From assembly GCF_018623055.1 (NCBI RefSeq), contig NZ_CP076019.1, positions 1,426,001 to 1,490,000 of the forward strand: a stretch of 64,000 nt of DNA, written 5' to 3'. The stretch's first letter is position 1; every line of letters begins with the position of its first letter. The position numbers and the translations under genes are program-made. Positions 1-8,766 of this stretch are shown here, one piece after another. Source of the DNA: Halorubrum sp. 2020YC2 (lineage in GTDB: Archaea > Halobacteriota > Halobacteria > Halobacteriales > Haloferacaceae). Under the pieces are notes generated by a model. The model did no database searches, was not told the DNA's origin, and worked only from the letters and a program-made list of their open reading frames with translations.

Positions 1-510
1 GCGCTCGACGCCTCGGCGGAAGGACTCCGTATCGTGCGCGAGCGCGCCGCGGAACGCGGGATCGGAGACCGGATCGAGACGGTTCGGGGCGACGTCTCGA
101 CGTACGGCTTCCCGGCGGAGACGTACGACCTGATCGCGATGAGCTACTTCCACGCGCTCGACCGGTTCGCGGACCTGATCGCGGCGCTCGCGCCCGGCGG
201 GTACCTCTTCGTGGAGGGACACCTCCGGTCGGCGCCGCCCGCGGGCTCGGGACCGAGCGGCGACCGCTATCGATTCGCGGCGAACGAACTGCTCCGCGCC
301 GGACTCGGGCTGAGCGTGCGCTACTACGACGAGACGACGACGGAGCGGCCCGACGGCCGCGAGCGCGCCACGGCCCGGCTGCTCGCGCGGAAGTCGACCG
401 GCGGCCGCCAGTCGTACCCGCCGCGTCCGGAGCCGGCGGAGCGGTGGGAAGACGGCGGCTCCGGCTCGGCCGACGTCGAATCGACCGCCGCGGACGGGCG
501 GGACGCGTGA
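1..510 (+). CDS. Class I SAM-dependent methyltransferase, 5' end outside window
   Basis: The reading frame is open from base 1, so the start and the SAM-binding glycine motif lie off the left edge. What remains fits the second half of a Rossmann-fold methyltransferase: a GDV motif after strand 3, an acidic strand-4 segment (YDLIAMSYFHALDRF), then LAPGGYLFVEGH, the usual post-strand-4 'PGG' turn. The C-terminus is an acidic, low-complexity tail. The substrate cannot be inferred. The stop overlaps the next gene's GTG start by 3 bases (GTGA), so the two are probably co-transcribed. Confidence 0.8.
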   Translation, partial: ALDASAEGLRIVRERAAERGIGDRIETVRGDVSTYGFPAETYDLIAMSYFHALDRFADLIAALAPGGYLFVEGHLRSAPPAGSGPSGDRYRFAANELLRAGLGLSVRYYDETTTERPDGRERATARLLARKSTGGRQSYPPRPEPAERWEDGGSGSADVESTAADGRDA

Positions 511-1109
511 CCGACGACGCTCCGTCGTCGCCTGCCGCGGCCCTCCGGTCGCTCGTCGCGACCGCGGTCGGCGCCGACCTCGCGGACCTCGACGGCCGGA
601 TCGAGGTCGTCGAAGCCGGGAGCGGGTCCGAGGGCGACGATGTGGCCGGGAGCGACGCCTCGGCCCCCGCGGAACGGCTCGCTGAAATCGTCGGTCGGGC
701 CGACAGCGTCGTCGCCGTCGTCCCGCGGTTTGACGCCGACCTCGCGCGCCGACTGAACGCGGCCCTGTCGCCGTCCGCGACCGGGGCGGACGGGGGCGGC
801 CCCGCGGGGGACGCGGCCGTCCCGGGGGAGGTCCGGGTCGTGTTCACCGACGCCGCGAGCGACCGGCTCTCCGGAGCGACCGGGGCGGTCGTCCGGCGCG
901 CGCTCGCGGACCGCGGCGTCGACGCGTACCGCCACGCCGGCGAGTCGCCGGTAGCGGTGGTCCTTGCGGACGACCGCGCCGCCGTCGGGTCGGTCGACGG
1001 CGACGGGGTCGCGGCGCTGCTGTGGACGGACGCGCCGCCGGTCCGCGAGTGGGCGGCCGCGACCTGCCGGCGCTACCTCGACGCCGCCGAGCCGGTGGAC
1101 GGGTCGTGA
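507..1109 (+). CDS. Conserved haloarchaeal hypothetical protein
   Basis: This encodes about 200 residues, Ala/Asp/Val-rich, from a GTG start overlapping the stop of the methyltransferase gene. The frame stays open further upstream, but the overlap and the acidic TDDAPSS start favour GTG at 507. A repeated alternation of hydrophobic strands and acidic loops suggests a small alpha/beta fold; I recognise no catalytic motif. It probably belongs to a two-gene unit with the methyltransferase. Function unknown. Confidence 0.65.
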   Translation: MTDDAPSSPAAALRSLVATAVGADLADLDGRIEVVEAGSGSEGDDVAGSDASAPAERLAEIVGRADSVVAVVPRFDADLARRLNAALSPSATGADGGGPAGDAAVPGEVRVVFTDAASDRLSGATGAVVRRALADRGVDAYRHAGESPVAVVLADDRAAVGSVDGDGVAALLWTDAPPVREWAAATCRRYLDAAEPVDGS

Positions 1110-1178
1110 GCCGGGGTCCTCCCGACCGGCGACGTCGGTCCCCGGTCCGCTTTTGAGGGCCCCCGCCGAAAGACGGGT

Positions 1179-1451
1179 ATGAAACCGCTACTGCTGTTAG
1201 TGGCCGGAATCGGCGGACTGCTCGAAGCCGTCGCGCCGCGGCGCGCCGTCGCGCTCTGGACGCGCGCGCTCTACCGGAACGCCGGCGAGGCGGAGCCGCG
1301 GGACTGGGTGTACGCGGCCGCAAAACTCGAGGGGACGCTGGTCGCGGCGGGCGCGCTGGTCGGGCTGTTCCGGCTCGCGACCGCCGACGACGACCCGGCC
1401 GACGACGACTGGATGACCGCCGACGACGACCCGGCCGGCGACGCAGAGTAG
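1179..1451 (+). CDS. Small membrane protein with acidic tail
   Basis: This is a 90-residue protein starting MKPLLLLVAGIGGLLEAV, a hydrophobic N-terminal segment that could be a signal anchor. A central RDWVYAAAKLEG motif is followed by a second hydrophobic stretch (about residues 53-66), so two membrane passes are likely. The last 25 residues are almost entirely Asp/Ala/Pro, partly as a DDDPA repeat. A plausible leader separates it from the upstream gene, so it may have its own promoter. Function unknown. Confidence 0.65.
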   Translation: MKPLLLLVAGIGGLLEAVAPRRAVALWTRALYRNAGEAEPRDWVYAAAKLEGTLVAAGALVGLFRLATADDDPADDDWMTADDDPAGDAE

Positions 1452-1523
1452 TCCGGCGAACCACCCGCCGAACCGACCGGGGGGACCCGAACGTGTATTT
1501 GTCGCGTCTAGGTATCCTGCCGC

Positions 1524-2318
1524 ATGGAGGGGCTTCCCGCGGACCTCAGGTCGGACGACGCACCGACGATCCGCGTCCTTCACGTCGACGACGACGCCTT
1601 CCTCGACCTGACCGCGACGTACCTCGGACGGATCGACGACGCGTACCGGATCGTCCGGGTGAACCCCGCTGCCGAGGATATCCTCGGCTACGACGAGTCG
1701 GAACTGCTCGGCGGGTCGTGGGTCCCGTTCGTCCCCGAGTCGGAGTATCGACACGTGGCGGCGCTCGAACGCGACCTGCTCTCCGACAAGGGCGGCTACC
1801 AGAGCGTCAACGAGAACGTCCGGAGCGACGGCGAGCGGATCCGCTGCGCGTGGCACAACCAGGTGGTGACCGACGCCGAGGGGGCGGTGATCGGCGTCTT
1901 CTCGCAGTTCGAGGACGTCACCGAAGCGGAGGCCCGGAAACGCGCGATCGAGCGGACGAACGCCGTGCTGTCGTCCGCGCTCGACGCCCTCCCGGTGGGG
2001 ATACTCGTCGAGGACGCGGACCGCTGCGTTATTCAGGCGAACGAGCGGCTGTACGAGTTGTTCGGCGTCGAGGGGGACCCGGAGAGCGCCGTCGGCCGCG
2101 ACTGCGAGGAACTCGCGGTCGAACTGAGCGAGGAGTTCGTCGATCCGGAGGGGTTCGTCGAACGGATCGAGACGATAGTCGCGGAGCGACGTCCGGTGGA
2201 GGACGAGCGGCTCGCGCTCGCGGACGGGACCGCGCTGGTCCGGACCTACCGGCCGATCGACCTGCCGGACGGGAACGGTCACCTGTGGGCGTACCGGGTG
2301 ACGAGCCGGGCCGAGTGA
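1524..2318 (+). CDS. Truncated receiver fused to PAS domains, no kinase
   Basis: The protein has 264 residues. Residues about 13-34 (IRVLHVDDDAFLDLTATYLG) match the start of a response-regulator receiver, including its acidic cluster. The rest of the receiver, with the phospho-Asp and Lys positions, is missing, and the sequence passes directly into a PAS domain (IVRVNPAAEDILGYDESELLG, about 43-135). A second PAS-like domain follows (about 145-262). There is no HisKA or HATPase domain, so it cannot autophosphorylate. I infer a deletion derivative of a haloarchaeal receiver-PAS-kinase. It could still be a PAS sensor acting through a partner, or a decaying gene. Confidence 0.8.
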   Translation: MEGLPADLRSDDAPTIRVLHVDDDAFLDLTATYLGRIDDAYRIVRVNPAAEDILGYDESELLGGSWVPFVPESEYRHVAALERDLLSDKGGYQSVNENVRSDGERIRCAWHNQVVTDAEGAVIGVFSQFEDVTEAEARKRAIERTNAVLSSALDALPVGILVEDADRCVIQANERLYELFGVEGDPESAVGRDCEELAVELSEEFVDPEGFVERIETIVAERRPVEDERLALADGTALVRTYRPIDLPDGNGHLWAYRVTSRAE

Positions 2319-2352
2319 GGGCGGCCCACGAGGGACGGTCCGCGGGGCCGTG

Positions 2353-2991
2353 TCAGTCGTTCGCGGAGTCCGCCTCGGCGCTTTCGAACGGTCGCTCCTC
2401 GGGCCGGTCGCCGGTCAACAGGACGTGGCAGTCGCGACACCGTGCCTCGTAGGACTCCTCGGCGCCGACGAGGATCGTCGGGTCGTCGACGTGGGCCGGC
2501 TCCCCCTCGATGAGCCGCTGGTTCCGGGAGGCGGGTTCGCCACAGACCGAGCAGATGGCTTGGAGCTTGTCGACGTACTCGGCGGTCGCCATCAGCTGCG
2601 GGAGCGGCTCGAACGGCTCGCCGCGGAACGTCTGGTCCGTGCCCGAGACGATCACCCGGCTGCCGCGGTCCGCGAGGGCGTTACAGACCTCGATGAGCGC
2701 GTTCGAGAAGAAGTTCGCCTCGTCGACCGCGACGACCTCGGCGGGGTCGTCGTCGAGGATGTCGAGCGGGCCCTCGCCCTCGTTGTCGACGACGGTCGCC
2801 TCCCACTGCCGGCCGGTGTGGCTGCCGATCGTCGCCTCGCCGTAGCGGTCGTCGATCGCGGGCGTGTAGACGGCGACCGACTGGCCGGCGATTTCGGACC
2901 GGCGGAGGCGCCGGAGCAGCTCCTCCGTCTTGCCGGAGAACATCGACCCGGAGATGACCTCGATCCACCCGGATCGAGTGATGGCGTGCAT
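2353..2991 (-). CDS. tdk: Thymidine kinase, type II
   Basis: The enzyme phosphorylates thymidine with ATP in the cytosolic salvage pathway. At 212 residues it has the normal family length. The N-terminus carries the P-loop GSMFSGKTEELLRRLRR (about residues 16-32). DEANFF is the Walker B-like segment. Two CxxC pairs (CSVCGE and CRDCH) form the zinc-binding lasso typical of type II enzymes. The thymidine-binding region with GTDQTFRGEPF is present. The start, with MHAITRSGWIEVISGSM, matches the compact N-terminus of the family. It stands alone, transcribed away from the downstream membrane gene. Confidence 0.96.
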   Translation of the reverse strand: MHAITRSGWIEVISGSMFSGKTEELLRRLRRSEIAGQSVAVYTPAIDDRYGEATIGSHTGRQWEATVVDNEGEGPLDILDDDPAEVVAVDEANFFSNALIEVCNALADRGSRVIVSGTDQTFRGEPFEPLPQLMATAEYVDKLQAICSVCGEPASRNQRLIEGEPAHVDDPTILVGAEESYEARCRDCHVLLTGDRPEERPFESAEADSAND

Positions 2992-3070
2992 ATCTGAACG
3001 GGCCGGAGCCAGCGACTAAACCGTTTCTCTCCCGGCGCGAAGGCGCCGGCGCGGCGACCGCGGGTGGGAG

Positions 3071-3526
3071 TTAGCTCCCCGCCGCGACCGCGACGACGAC
3101 GGCGGCGACCGCGACGTACGTCGCCGCGGAGACGGCCCAGTCGCGCCGGATCGGGCCGAGCCGCTGGCCGGGGAGGCCGGACGCGCGCGGCAGCGGGACG
3201 AGCGCGAAGAAGCCGACCATCAGCGCGAACAGCGCGACGCCCGCGACGGCGACGGTGAGGAGCGTGCCGGTCCCGAGGAGCCGCCCGGTCGCGGCGACGA
3301 GACCGACGAACAACAGCCCGGAGCCGCCCCCGGCGACGTAGTGGACCCACGTCGCCAGCCGCTCGGGCGCGTCGTCGACGGGGGCGTCCGTGAGCACGCC
3401 CGCGGCGACCCTCGGCGCCGTCTCCCCCTCCGGGAGCCGCGCCATGGCTACGTCCATCGCGAGCGTCGCGACGAGTCCGACGACCGGCCCGAGCGCGAGG
3501 CCGGCAAGCAGCGAGAGCGTCGTCAT
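3071..3526 (-). CDS. Four-helix integral membrane protein
   Basis: The 151 residues contain four clear hydrophobic helices: residues about 5-25, 68-85, 88-110 and 128-149. Loops carry a few charged residues, and a conserved-looking LPEGETAPRVAAG segment follows helix 1. Similar small four-pass proteins of unknown role occur widely in haloarchaea. There is no enzyme motif. It is monocistronic, between thymidine kinase and an amidohydrolase on the same strand. Confidence 0.75.
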   Translation of the reverse strand: MTTLSLLAGLALGPVVGLVATLAMDVAMARLPEGETAPRVAAGVLTDAPVDDAPERLATWVHYVAGGGSGLLFVGLVAATGRLLGTGTLLTVAVAGVALFALMVGFFALVPLPRASGLPGQRLGPIRRDWAVSAATYVAVAAVVVAVAAGS

Positions 3527-3651
3527 TACCGGATCACACGGCCGGAAGGGGCTTCACTCCGTCGCCGGCGGAAGGGGCGACGGGAGTCGCTGGCGGGGGT
3601 CGCCGGCGGAAGAGACCGTGACAGGGCGCGGCGGAAGGGACGGCAGGCGAC

Positions 3652-4716
3652 TCACTCGCCGCGGGGGACGACGGTCTCGCCGCCGATCACGACCCGCGAG
3701 ACGTCTGCGTGACCGGCGCGCCTGACGACCGCGCGGACGAGGTCGCGCGCGCCGGCGAGGTTGTCGGAGTCCCCGTCGAGCACGAGCAGGTCGGCGTCGG
3801 CGCCCTTCCGGACCACGCCGCGGTTCAGCCCGGCGATCTCCGCGCCGTTTAGCGTCGCCATCCGGAGGATCTCCCGGGCGGGGAGATCGGAGAGCTTCGC
3901 CGCGAACTCCATCTCTCGGAACATCGACGGCGAGTCGGTCATCACGTTGTCGGTGCCGAGCGCGACGGTCGTCCGCTCCGTCAGCTCGCGGATCGGCGGG
4001 ACGCCGACATTCGTCACGAGGTTCGACCGCGGGCAGACGACGATCGGCGTCTCTCGGTCCGCGACGCGGTCGAGGTGGATCTCTTCGGCGTGGACCATGT
4101 GGACGAGGAAGTCAGGGTCGAGGTCCATCGCGGGGTTGATGTCGTCCGCGTCGCGCTCGCCCGCGTGGATCCCGAACAGCTTGCCGGCCTCGCGCGTCTC
4201 CGTCCGGACCGCGTCGAAGTCGGCGTCGCGGGCGCCGGAGGCGCCGTACCCGTCCGCGACCGAGAGCACGTCGGGGTCGTCGCGGCCGAAGACGACCGAC
4301 TCGACCGCGCGCCCGTCAAACTCGACACCCTCGCCAGCGAGCGCGTCGCGGAGCGCGGCGACGCCGTCGACGCCGCCCTCGCGGAACTCGAGGAAGGTTC
4401 CGGTCCCCGTCGACTCCATGTACCGCAGGGTGCGCGCCATCGCGGCCACCTTCTCCTCGTGGGAGGCCGACCGCAGGAGACGGTGTTTCAGCCCGTCCGG
4501 GGGGGCGACAAGCTCGTCGAGCGAGAGCCCCTCGCCCGCCTCCTTGGCGATGGAGTCGCCGATGTGGGTGTGAGCGTTGACGAACGCGGGGAGGATCACG
4601 TCGTCGCTGTCCGTCTCGCGCTCTTCTACCCGGGCGATCTCGCCGTCCGCGACGACGACCCGTCCCTCGACCGGCTCGAAGTCGGGACCGACCAGGATGG
4701 TCCCTTCGAGTTGCAT
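3652..4716 (-). CDS. Metal-dependent amidohydrolase (cytosine deaminase/chlorohydrolase-like)
   Basis: The 354-residue protein begins with the small beta-sandwich of the amidohydrolase superfamily (MQLEGTILVG...), followed by the HxH metal motif NAHTHIGD near residue 50. Further ligands are visible in the expected order: GIHAGE (His), HMVHAEE (His), and LGTDN (Asp). The C-terminal ADLLVLDGDS is the usual closing sandwich element. These show a TIM-barrel hydrolase active on a C-N bond in a cyclic amidine, amide or halogenated ring. The exact substrate cannot be read from sequence. The start lies just after a short spacer from the convergent side of the methyltransferase gene. Confidence 0.88.
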   Translation of the reverse strand: MQLEGTILVGPDFEPVEGRVVVADGEIARVEERETDSDDVILPAFVNAHTHIGDSIAKEAGEGLSLDELVAPPDGLKHRLLRSASHEEKVAAMARTLRYMESTGTGTFLEFREGGVDGVAALRDALAGEGVEFDGRAVESVVFGRDDPDVLSVADGYGASGARDADFDAVRTETREAGKLFGIHAGERDADDINPAMDLDPDFLVHMVHAEEIHLDRVADRETPIVVCPRSNLVTNVGVPPIRELTERTTVALGTDNVMTDSPSMFREMEFAAKLSDLPAREILRMATLNGAEIAGLNRGVVRKGADADLLVLDGDSDNLAGARDLVRAVVRRAGHADVSRVVIGGETVVPRGE

Positions 4717-4806
4717 ACCGGAGGCTCGCCGGCCGAGGTTAAAACGTCACGGGAACGGGGCGACGCCGATCCACCGCTCCGCACCGAGAGCGCGTTTCAG
4801 CGGCGC

Positions 4807-5559
4807 TCACGCCGCCGTAGCCCACAGCCGGAGGTCTCGCGGGACCGCCGCGGCCGGCCCGCAGTCGACGTTCGGCGAGTGCTCTATCGGGTCCGGCTCG
4901 ACGACCGCGTCGACGGCGAAGCCGGCGTCCGACAGCGCGCGGTGGAGTTCACCGACCGAGCGGTCGAAGACGACCATCTCGGCGTCGTAGGCGTCGTCGA
5001 TCGCGATCCGTCGCCGCGGGTCGTCGTGGTACCGGCCGTCGAGTTCGCCGGTCTCGCCGTCGATAAGCTCGCCGAACGGGTGCGGCACCGACAGCAGGAA
5101 CGTCGCCCCGTCGCGGAGCGCGCGGCGCGCCTCGCGGAGGGCGGCGTCGAGGTCGGCGACGTGCTGGTACGCCCACTCGGAGAAGGCGACGTCGAACGCG
5201 TCGGCGGCGAGCGGGAGCGCCGCCACGTCGCCGTGGAGGAACGTCGCGTCGGCGCCGTAGTGGTCTCTGAGACGTCGAGCGTGTCGGAGCTGTTCCCGGG
5301 AGAGGTCGACGACGACGACGCGGTCGGCGCCCGCCAGCGCGGTGCCGACGGCTCCCTGCCCGCCGCCGCAACCGAGCTCGACGACCGCCGCGTCCCCCAT
5401 CGCGGGGACCAGCCGCTCCGGGTCGGGACCGTCGGCGTCGAGGTCGAACGGCGACGGGACGGGCGGCGCGTCCGTCGCGGTGTCCGCGTTCCAGCGGGCC
5501 TGAAACGCGTCGCTCCACCGGTTCCAGAGGCGGCGGTTCTCGCGGTGCGCGTCGTTCAC
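4807..5559 (-). CDS. Class I SAM-dependent methyltransferase
   Basis: The 250-residue protein has a complete SAM-binding fold: VVELGCGGGQGAVG (motif I, around residue 58), VVVDLSREQL (motif II acidic end), LHGDVAALPL (motif III), then FDVAFSEWAYQHV and the post-motif PHPFGELIDGE. A bulky N-terminus (RENRRLWNRWSDAFQARWN) is typical of the UbiE/Methyltransferase-11 group, which acts on small molecules. The substrate is not predictable. It is transcribed towards the amidohydrolase and separated from it by about 90 bases. Confidence 0.88.
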   Translation of the reverse strand: MNDAHRENRRLWNRWSDAFQARWNADTATDAPPVPSPFDLDADGPDPERLVPAMGDAAVVELGCGGGQGAVGTALAGADRVVVVDLSREQLRHARRLRDHYGADATFLHGDVAALPLAADAFDVAFSEWAYQHVADLDAALREARRALRDGATFLLSVPHPFGELIDGETGELDGRYHDDPRRRIAIDDAYDAEMVVFDRSVGELHRALSDAGFAVDAVVEPDPIEHSPNVDCGPAAAVPRDLRLWATAA

Positions 5560-5634
5560 GGGGCGACGTTGGCGACCGCCGACTTATCGGTTACGGCGGC
5601 GTGAGGCGCCGTCTCAGGCGTCGGCGCGGGTCGG

Positions 5635-6909
5635 TCAGAACTCGTCGAGCGTCGTCGGCATCGCGCCGCGCACCTCGGTCACGAGGCCGTCTGGGTCGAG
5701 CCCGAGCACGTCGGCTGCCGCGCGGCCGACGCGGTCGGCCGCCGGTTCGGGGGCGTACACGCCGAGCCGCCACTGGTTCCGCTGGGCGGTCCGGAGCGCT
5801 GAGACCAGCGGCGACTGCCGCTCCAACCGCCGGATCTCGCCGTTGACGGTGACGCGCGCGGTCGACTCGCGCATCGACGGCTCCGGGGGCGCGTCTAAGA
5901 TTATGTGGTCGCGGGCGACGCCCGCCTCCGCGGCTATCTCGCGTTCGAGCGCGGTCTCCGCGGCGTGGTCCGCCTCGTGGACGCGGTCGGGGACGTCGTC
6001 GTACTCGGCCCACACCGCCAGCTTGTAGAGGTCGCGCTCGTCGTACCGGCGGGAGAGCTCCGCCGTCTCGCGGCAGTCGCGGATCGCGGCGAGGAAGTCG
6101 TGGTCGTCCATCCGCCGGAGCTCCGCCGCGGTCGTCGCGGTGGCGTCGAGCAGCTCGCTCGCGGCCCGGCGCAGCATCGCCTTCGAAATGCGCGCGACGT
6201 GGTGGGTGTAGACGACCGGGTTCATCAGCGCCCGGGCTAAGAGCAGGCTCTCCGCGGTCTGGACGTTCCCCTCGTCTAAGACGAGCTCCGGGCCGTCGCG
6301 GGCCGTTCCGTCGCGAGCCGCCTCGTCGCCGTCCGCGAGCCCGTCGCGCTCGACGAACGTCAGCTCCCGGACGAACCGCTCGGTGTCGATGGTGCCGTAC
6401 GGGACGCCGGTGTGGTAGGCGTCGCGCACGAGGTAGTCCATGCGGTCCACGTCGAGTTCGCCCGAGACGAGTCCGGCGTACGCCCCCTCGCCGGCGACGA
6501 TGGCGGCGATCCGGTCCGGGTCAAGGTCGTGGTTCCGCAGCACCTCACCGACCGCGCCCGTCGCGAGCAGCCCGCCCACGTCGTCGTGGTACTTCCCGGT
6601 CCGGCGGTGGGTGAGCGATTCGAGGTTGTGGCTGAACGGGCCGTGCCCGACGTCGTGGAGCATCGCCGCCGCCTCGATGCGGTCGGCTCGCTTCCCCTCG
6701 ATTCCGAGGTGGTCGAGCGCGCGGCTCGCGAGGTGGTAGACGCCGAGGCTGTGCTCGAACCGGGTGTGGTTCGCGGAGGGGTAGACCAGCTGGACCGTCC
6801 CGAGCTGTTTCACGTGACGGAGCCGCTGGACGGCGGGGGTGTCGACGAGGTCGGCGGCGACCCCGTCGATCTCGATGTGGTCGTGGACGGTGTCCTTGAC
6901 CGTGATCAT
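5635..6909 (-). CDS. HD-domain phosphohydrolase (COG1078/SAMHD1-like)
   Basis: The start at 6909 was chosen because MITVKDTVHDHIEI is the conserved family start; the frame is open further upstream only because the region is GC-rich. The 424 residues contain the expected HD signatures: RFEHSLGVYHL (first His), LHDVGHGPFSHNLE (HD pair), and DRMDYLVRDAYHTGVPYG. Enzymes of this group hydrolyse nucleotide triphosphates or other phosphoesters with bound metal; the substrate here is an inference. A close paralogue lies at 7492-8694 on the same strand, with a universal stress gene between them. Confidence 0.88.
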   Translation of the reverse strand: MITVKDTVHDHIEIDGVAADLVDTPAVQRLRHVKQLGTVQLVYPSANHTRFEHSLGVYHLASRALDHLGIEGKRADRIEAAAMLHDVGHGPFSHNLESLTHRRTGKYHDDVGGLLATGAVGEVLRNHDLDPDRIAAIVAGEGAYAGLVSGELDVDRMDYLVRDAYHTGVPYGTIDTERFVRELTFVERDGLADGDEAARDGTARDGPELVLDEGNVQTAESLLLARALMNPVVYTHHVARISKAMLRRAASELLDATATTAAELRRMDDHDFLAAIRDCRETAELSRRYDERDLYKLAVWAEYDDVPDRVHEADHAAETALEREIAAEAGVARDHIILDAPPEPSMRESTARVTVNGEIRRLERQSPLVSALRTAQRNQWRLGVYAPEPAADRVGRAAADVLGLDPDGLVTEVRGAMPTTLDEF

Positions 6910-7015
6910 GCGTTCGCCTTCGGCGGCACGGGATAAAAGGCTGTGAGTGTCGGCCGCCGCGGGGTCGGGGAACCGCTCCCGGAGCCGCTGCCGCCGACCG
7001 CGAACCCGCAGCACG

Positions 7016-7023
7016 ATTTATAC
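7016..7023 (+). promoter_or_regulatory. TATA-like box upstream of the uspA-like gene
   Basis: The sequence ATTTATAC lies about 25 bases before the ATG at 7047. That spacing fits an archaeal TATA box driving a nearly leaderless transcript. No purine-rich ribosome binding site is seen in the short leader. Confidence 0.5.
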
Positions 7024-7046
7024 CCCGGCCGCGCGAACCGCCGCGT

Positions 7047-7451
7047 ATGTACGACGTGCTCCTCGGTATCGGACTCGACGACGAACCGCGGGCGGTCGCA
7101 CAGGCCGAAGCGGTCGTCGACCTCCCGGGCGCCGACGGCGACGTGACCGCGCACCTCTGTCACGTCTTCCGGGACAACCCGCAGGGCGCGTCGGTCCACC
7201 AGCTGGGAACGGTGCGGCGCGCCCGCGAGGTCCTCGAAGACGCCGGCGTCGACTGCGTCCACTACGAGGCGAGCGGCGACCCCGGCGACGAGCTGCTCGC
7301 GGCCGCGGAGGACGTCGACGCCGACGCGATCTGCGTGTCCGGCCGCAAGCGGAGTCCGGCGGGGAAAGCCGTCTTCGGCAGCACCACGCAGGCGCTCGTG
7401 TTGAACGCGGACCGCCCCGTGTTGACGGTCCCCGGACCGGACGGGGAGTGA
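7047..7451 (+). CDS. Universal stress protein (UspA family)
   Basis: The 134-residue protein is one Usp domain. It opens with a short beta strand (MYDVLLGIGLDDEPRA) and closes with AGKAVFGSTTQALVLNADRPVL, matching the ATP-binding pattern G-x2-G-x9-G-S/T of the nucleotide-binding subgroup. A central VDADAICVSGRKR strand precedes it. Such proteins are cytosolic, usually dimeric, and linked to stress survival. The gene is divergent from the HD phosphohydrolase at 5635-6909, and the two start sites share a 137-base regulatory gap. Confidence 0.92.
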   Translation: MYDVLLGIGLDDEPRAVAQAEAVVDLPGADGDVTAHLCHVFRDNPQGASVHQLGTVRRAREVLEDAGVDCVHYEASGDPGDELLAAAEDVDADAICVSGRKRSPAGKAVFGSTTQALVLNADRPVLTVPGPDGE

Positions 7452-7491
7452 GGCGGCGTCGACGCGCGGCGGTCGGGAACCCGACCGCGGC

Positions 7492-8694
7492 TCAGACGGC
7501 GGCTCGGTCGGTCGCGCGCAGCCCCAGAACCTCTCGCGCCGCCGTCGAGACGGCGTCGACGTGCTCGGCCGGACAGTAGACCCCGAGCGTCCAGCGGCGG
7601 CGCTCGGCGGCGCGGAGCCCGGTCACCAGCTCCGAGGCGTCCTCCAGTCGCTGGGGGACGCCGTCGACGACGACGGCGGAGCCGGACTCCTTGAGCGCCG
7701 GGCGCGAGGGGATGTCGACGACCACCGCGTCGCGGTCGACCCCGACGGCCTCGGCAATCTCGCGCTCGGCGGCCCGCTCCTCGGCGCGGCCCGCGTCGAC
7801 CGTCCCCGCGGGCACCTCGTCGAGTTCGGCCCAGACCGCCCGCTTGTAGAGGTCGCGGCGCTCGATGCGCTCGCCCAGCGCCGGGACGCGGTCGCGGAGC
7901 TCGACGAGGAGGTCGTGGTCCGCCATCCGGCGGAACGCCTCGACGTCCGTCTCCGTGCGGTCGAGGTACCGCTCGCAGGCGCGCTCCAGCATCGCGCCGG
8001 CGACCCGGGAGACGTGGTGGCGGTAGACGACGGCGTTCATCAGCGAGCGCGCGACGAGCAGGCTCTCGGCGGTGGCGACGTTCCCCTCGTCCAAGACGAG
8101 GTCGGCGGACTTCCCGGACCCGTCGCCGCCGACCAGCCGGAGTTCGGTGACGAGCCGGCCGGTGTCGACCGTGCCGTACGGGACGCCGGTGTGGTGGGCG
8201 TCGCGCACGAGGTAGTCCATGCGGTCCACGTCGAGTTCGCCCGAGACGAGCGGCCCCAAGGCCCCCTCGCCGTCGATCAGGGCGGCGACGCGCTCGGGGT
8301 CTAAGCCGTTCCGTTCGAGGACCTGACAGACTTCGCGGTCCCCGTCGGTGAGGAGCCACCGCACGTCGTCGTGGTCGCGGCCGGTCGCGCGCCGGATGAT
8401 TCCCTCGGTCTGGTGGCCGTACGGGCCGTGGCCCACGTCGTGGAGCATCGCCGCGGCGCGGACGTGCGCGGCGGTGTCGTCGTCGACGCCGAGCCCGTCT
8501 ATCGCGCTGCGCGCGAGGTGGTAGACGCCGAGGCTGTGCTCGAACCGGGTGTGGTTCGCGGAGGGGTAGACGAGCCGGACCGTGGACAGCTGTTTGATGT
8601 GTCGCAGCCGCTGGAACGCCGGCGTGTCGACCAGCTCGGCGGCGACGTCGCCGAGCCGGACGTGGCCGTGGACGCTGTCCTTGATGGCCTTCAT
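7492..8694 (-). CDS. HD-domain phosphohydrolase, paralogue
   Basis: The 400-residue protein is colinear with the HD phosphohydrolase at 5635-6909. It shares the opening MKAIKDSVHGHVRLGDVAAE, RFEHSLGVYHL, LHDVGHGPYGHQTE and DRMDYLVRDAHHTGVPYG. All predicted metal-binding His and Asp residues are present, so both copies should be active. The copies differ throughout, which argues for old paralogy. It probably hydrolyses nucleotide phosphates; the substrate is unknown. The start ATG at 8694 aligns with that of the paralogue. Confidence 0.88.
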   Translation of the reverse strand: MKAIKDSVHGHVRLGDVAAELVDTPAFQRLRHIKQLSTVRLVYPSANHTRFEHSLGVYHLARSAIDGLGVDDDTAAHVRAAAMLHDVGHGPYGHQTEGIIRRATGRDHDDVRWLLTDGDREVCQVLERNGLDPERVAALIDGEGALGPLVSGELDVDRMDYLVRDAHHTGVPYGTVDTGRLVTELRLVGGDGSGKSADLVLDEGNVATAESLLVARSLMNAVVYRHHVSRVAGAMLERACERYLDRTETDVEAFRRMADHDLLVELRDRVPALGERIERRDLYKRAVWAELDEVPAGTVDAGRAEERAAEREIAEAVGVDRDAVVVDIPSRPALKESGSAVVVDGVPQRLEDASELVTGLRAAERRRWTLGVYCPAEHVDAVSTAAREVLGLRATDRAAV

Positions 8695-8766
8695 TACCGG
8701 TGGATCGCCCGCCGGGGAATTGGTCGTTTCGGCTCGGCCGCCGGACGGACGAATACGCGGTCTCGG

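Noticed and set aside
4075-5604. A 509-residue plus-strand frame opposite the amidohydrolase and methyltransferase
   Set aside because: Arg/Val/Asp-rich shadow with no motif, opposite two genes with clear catalytic residues.
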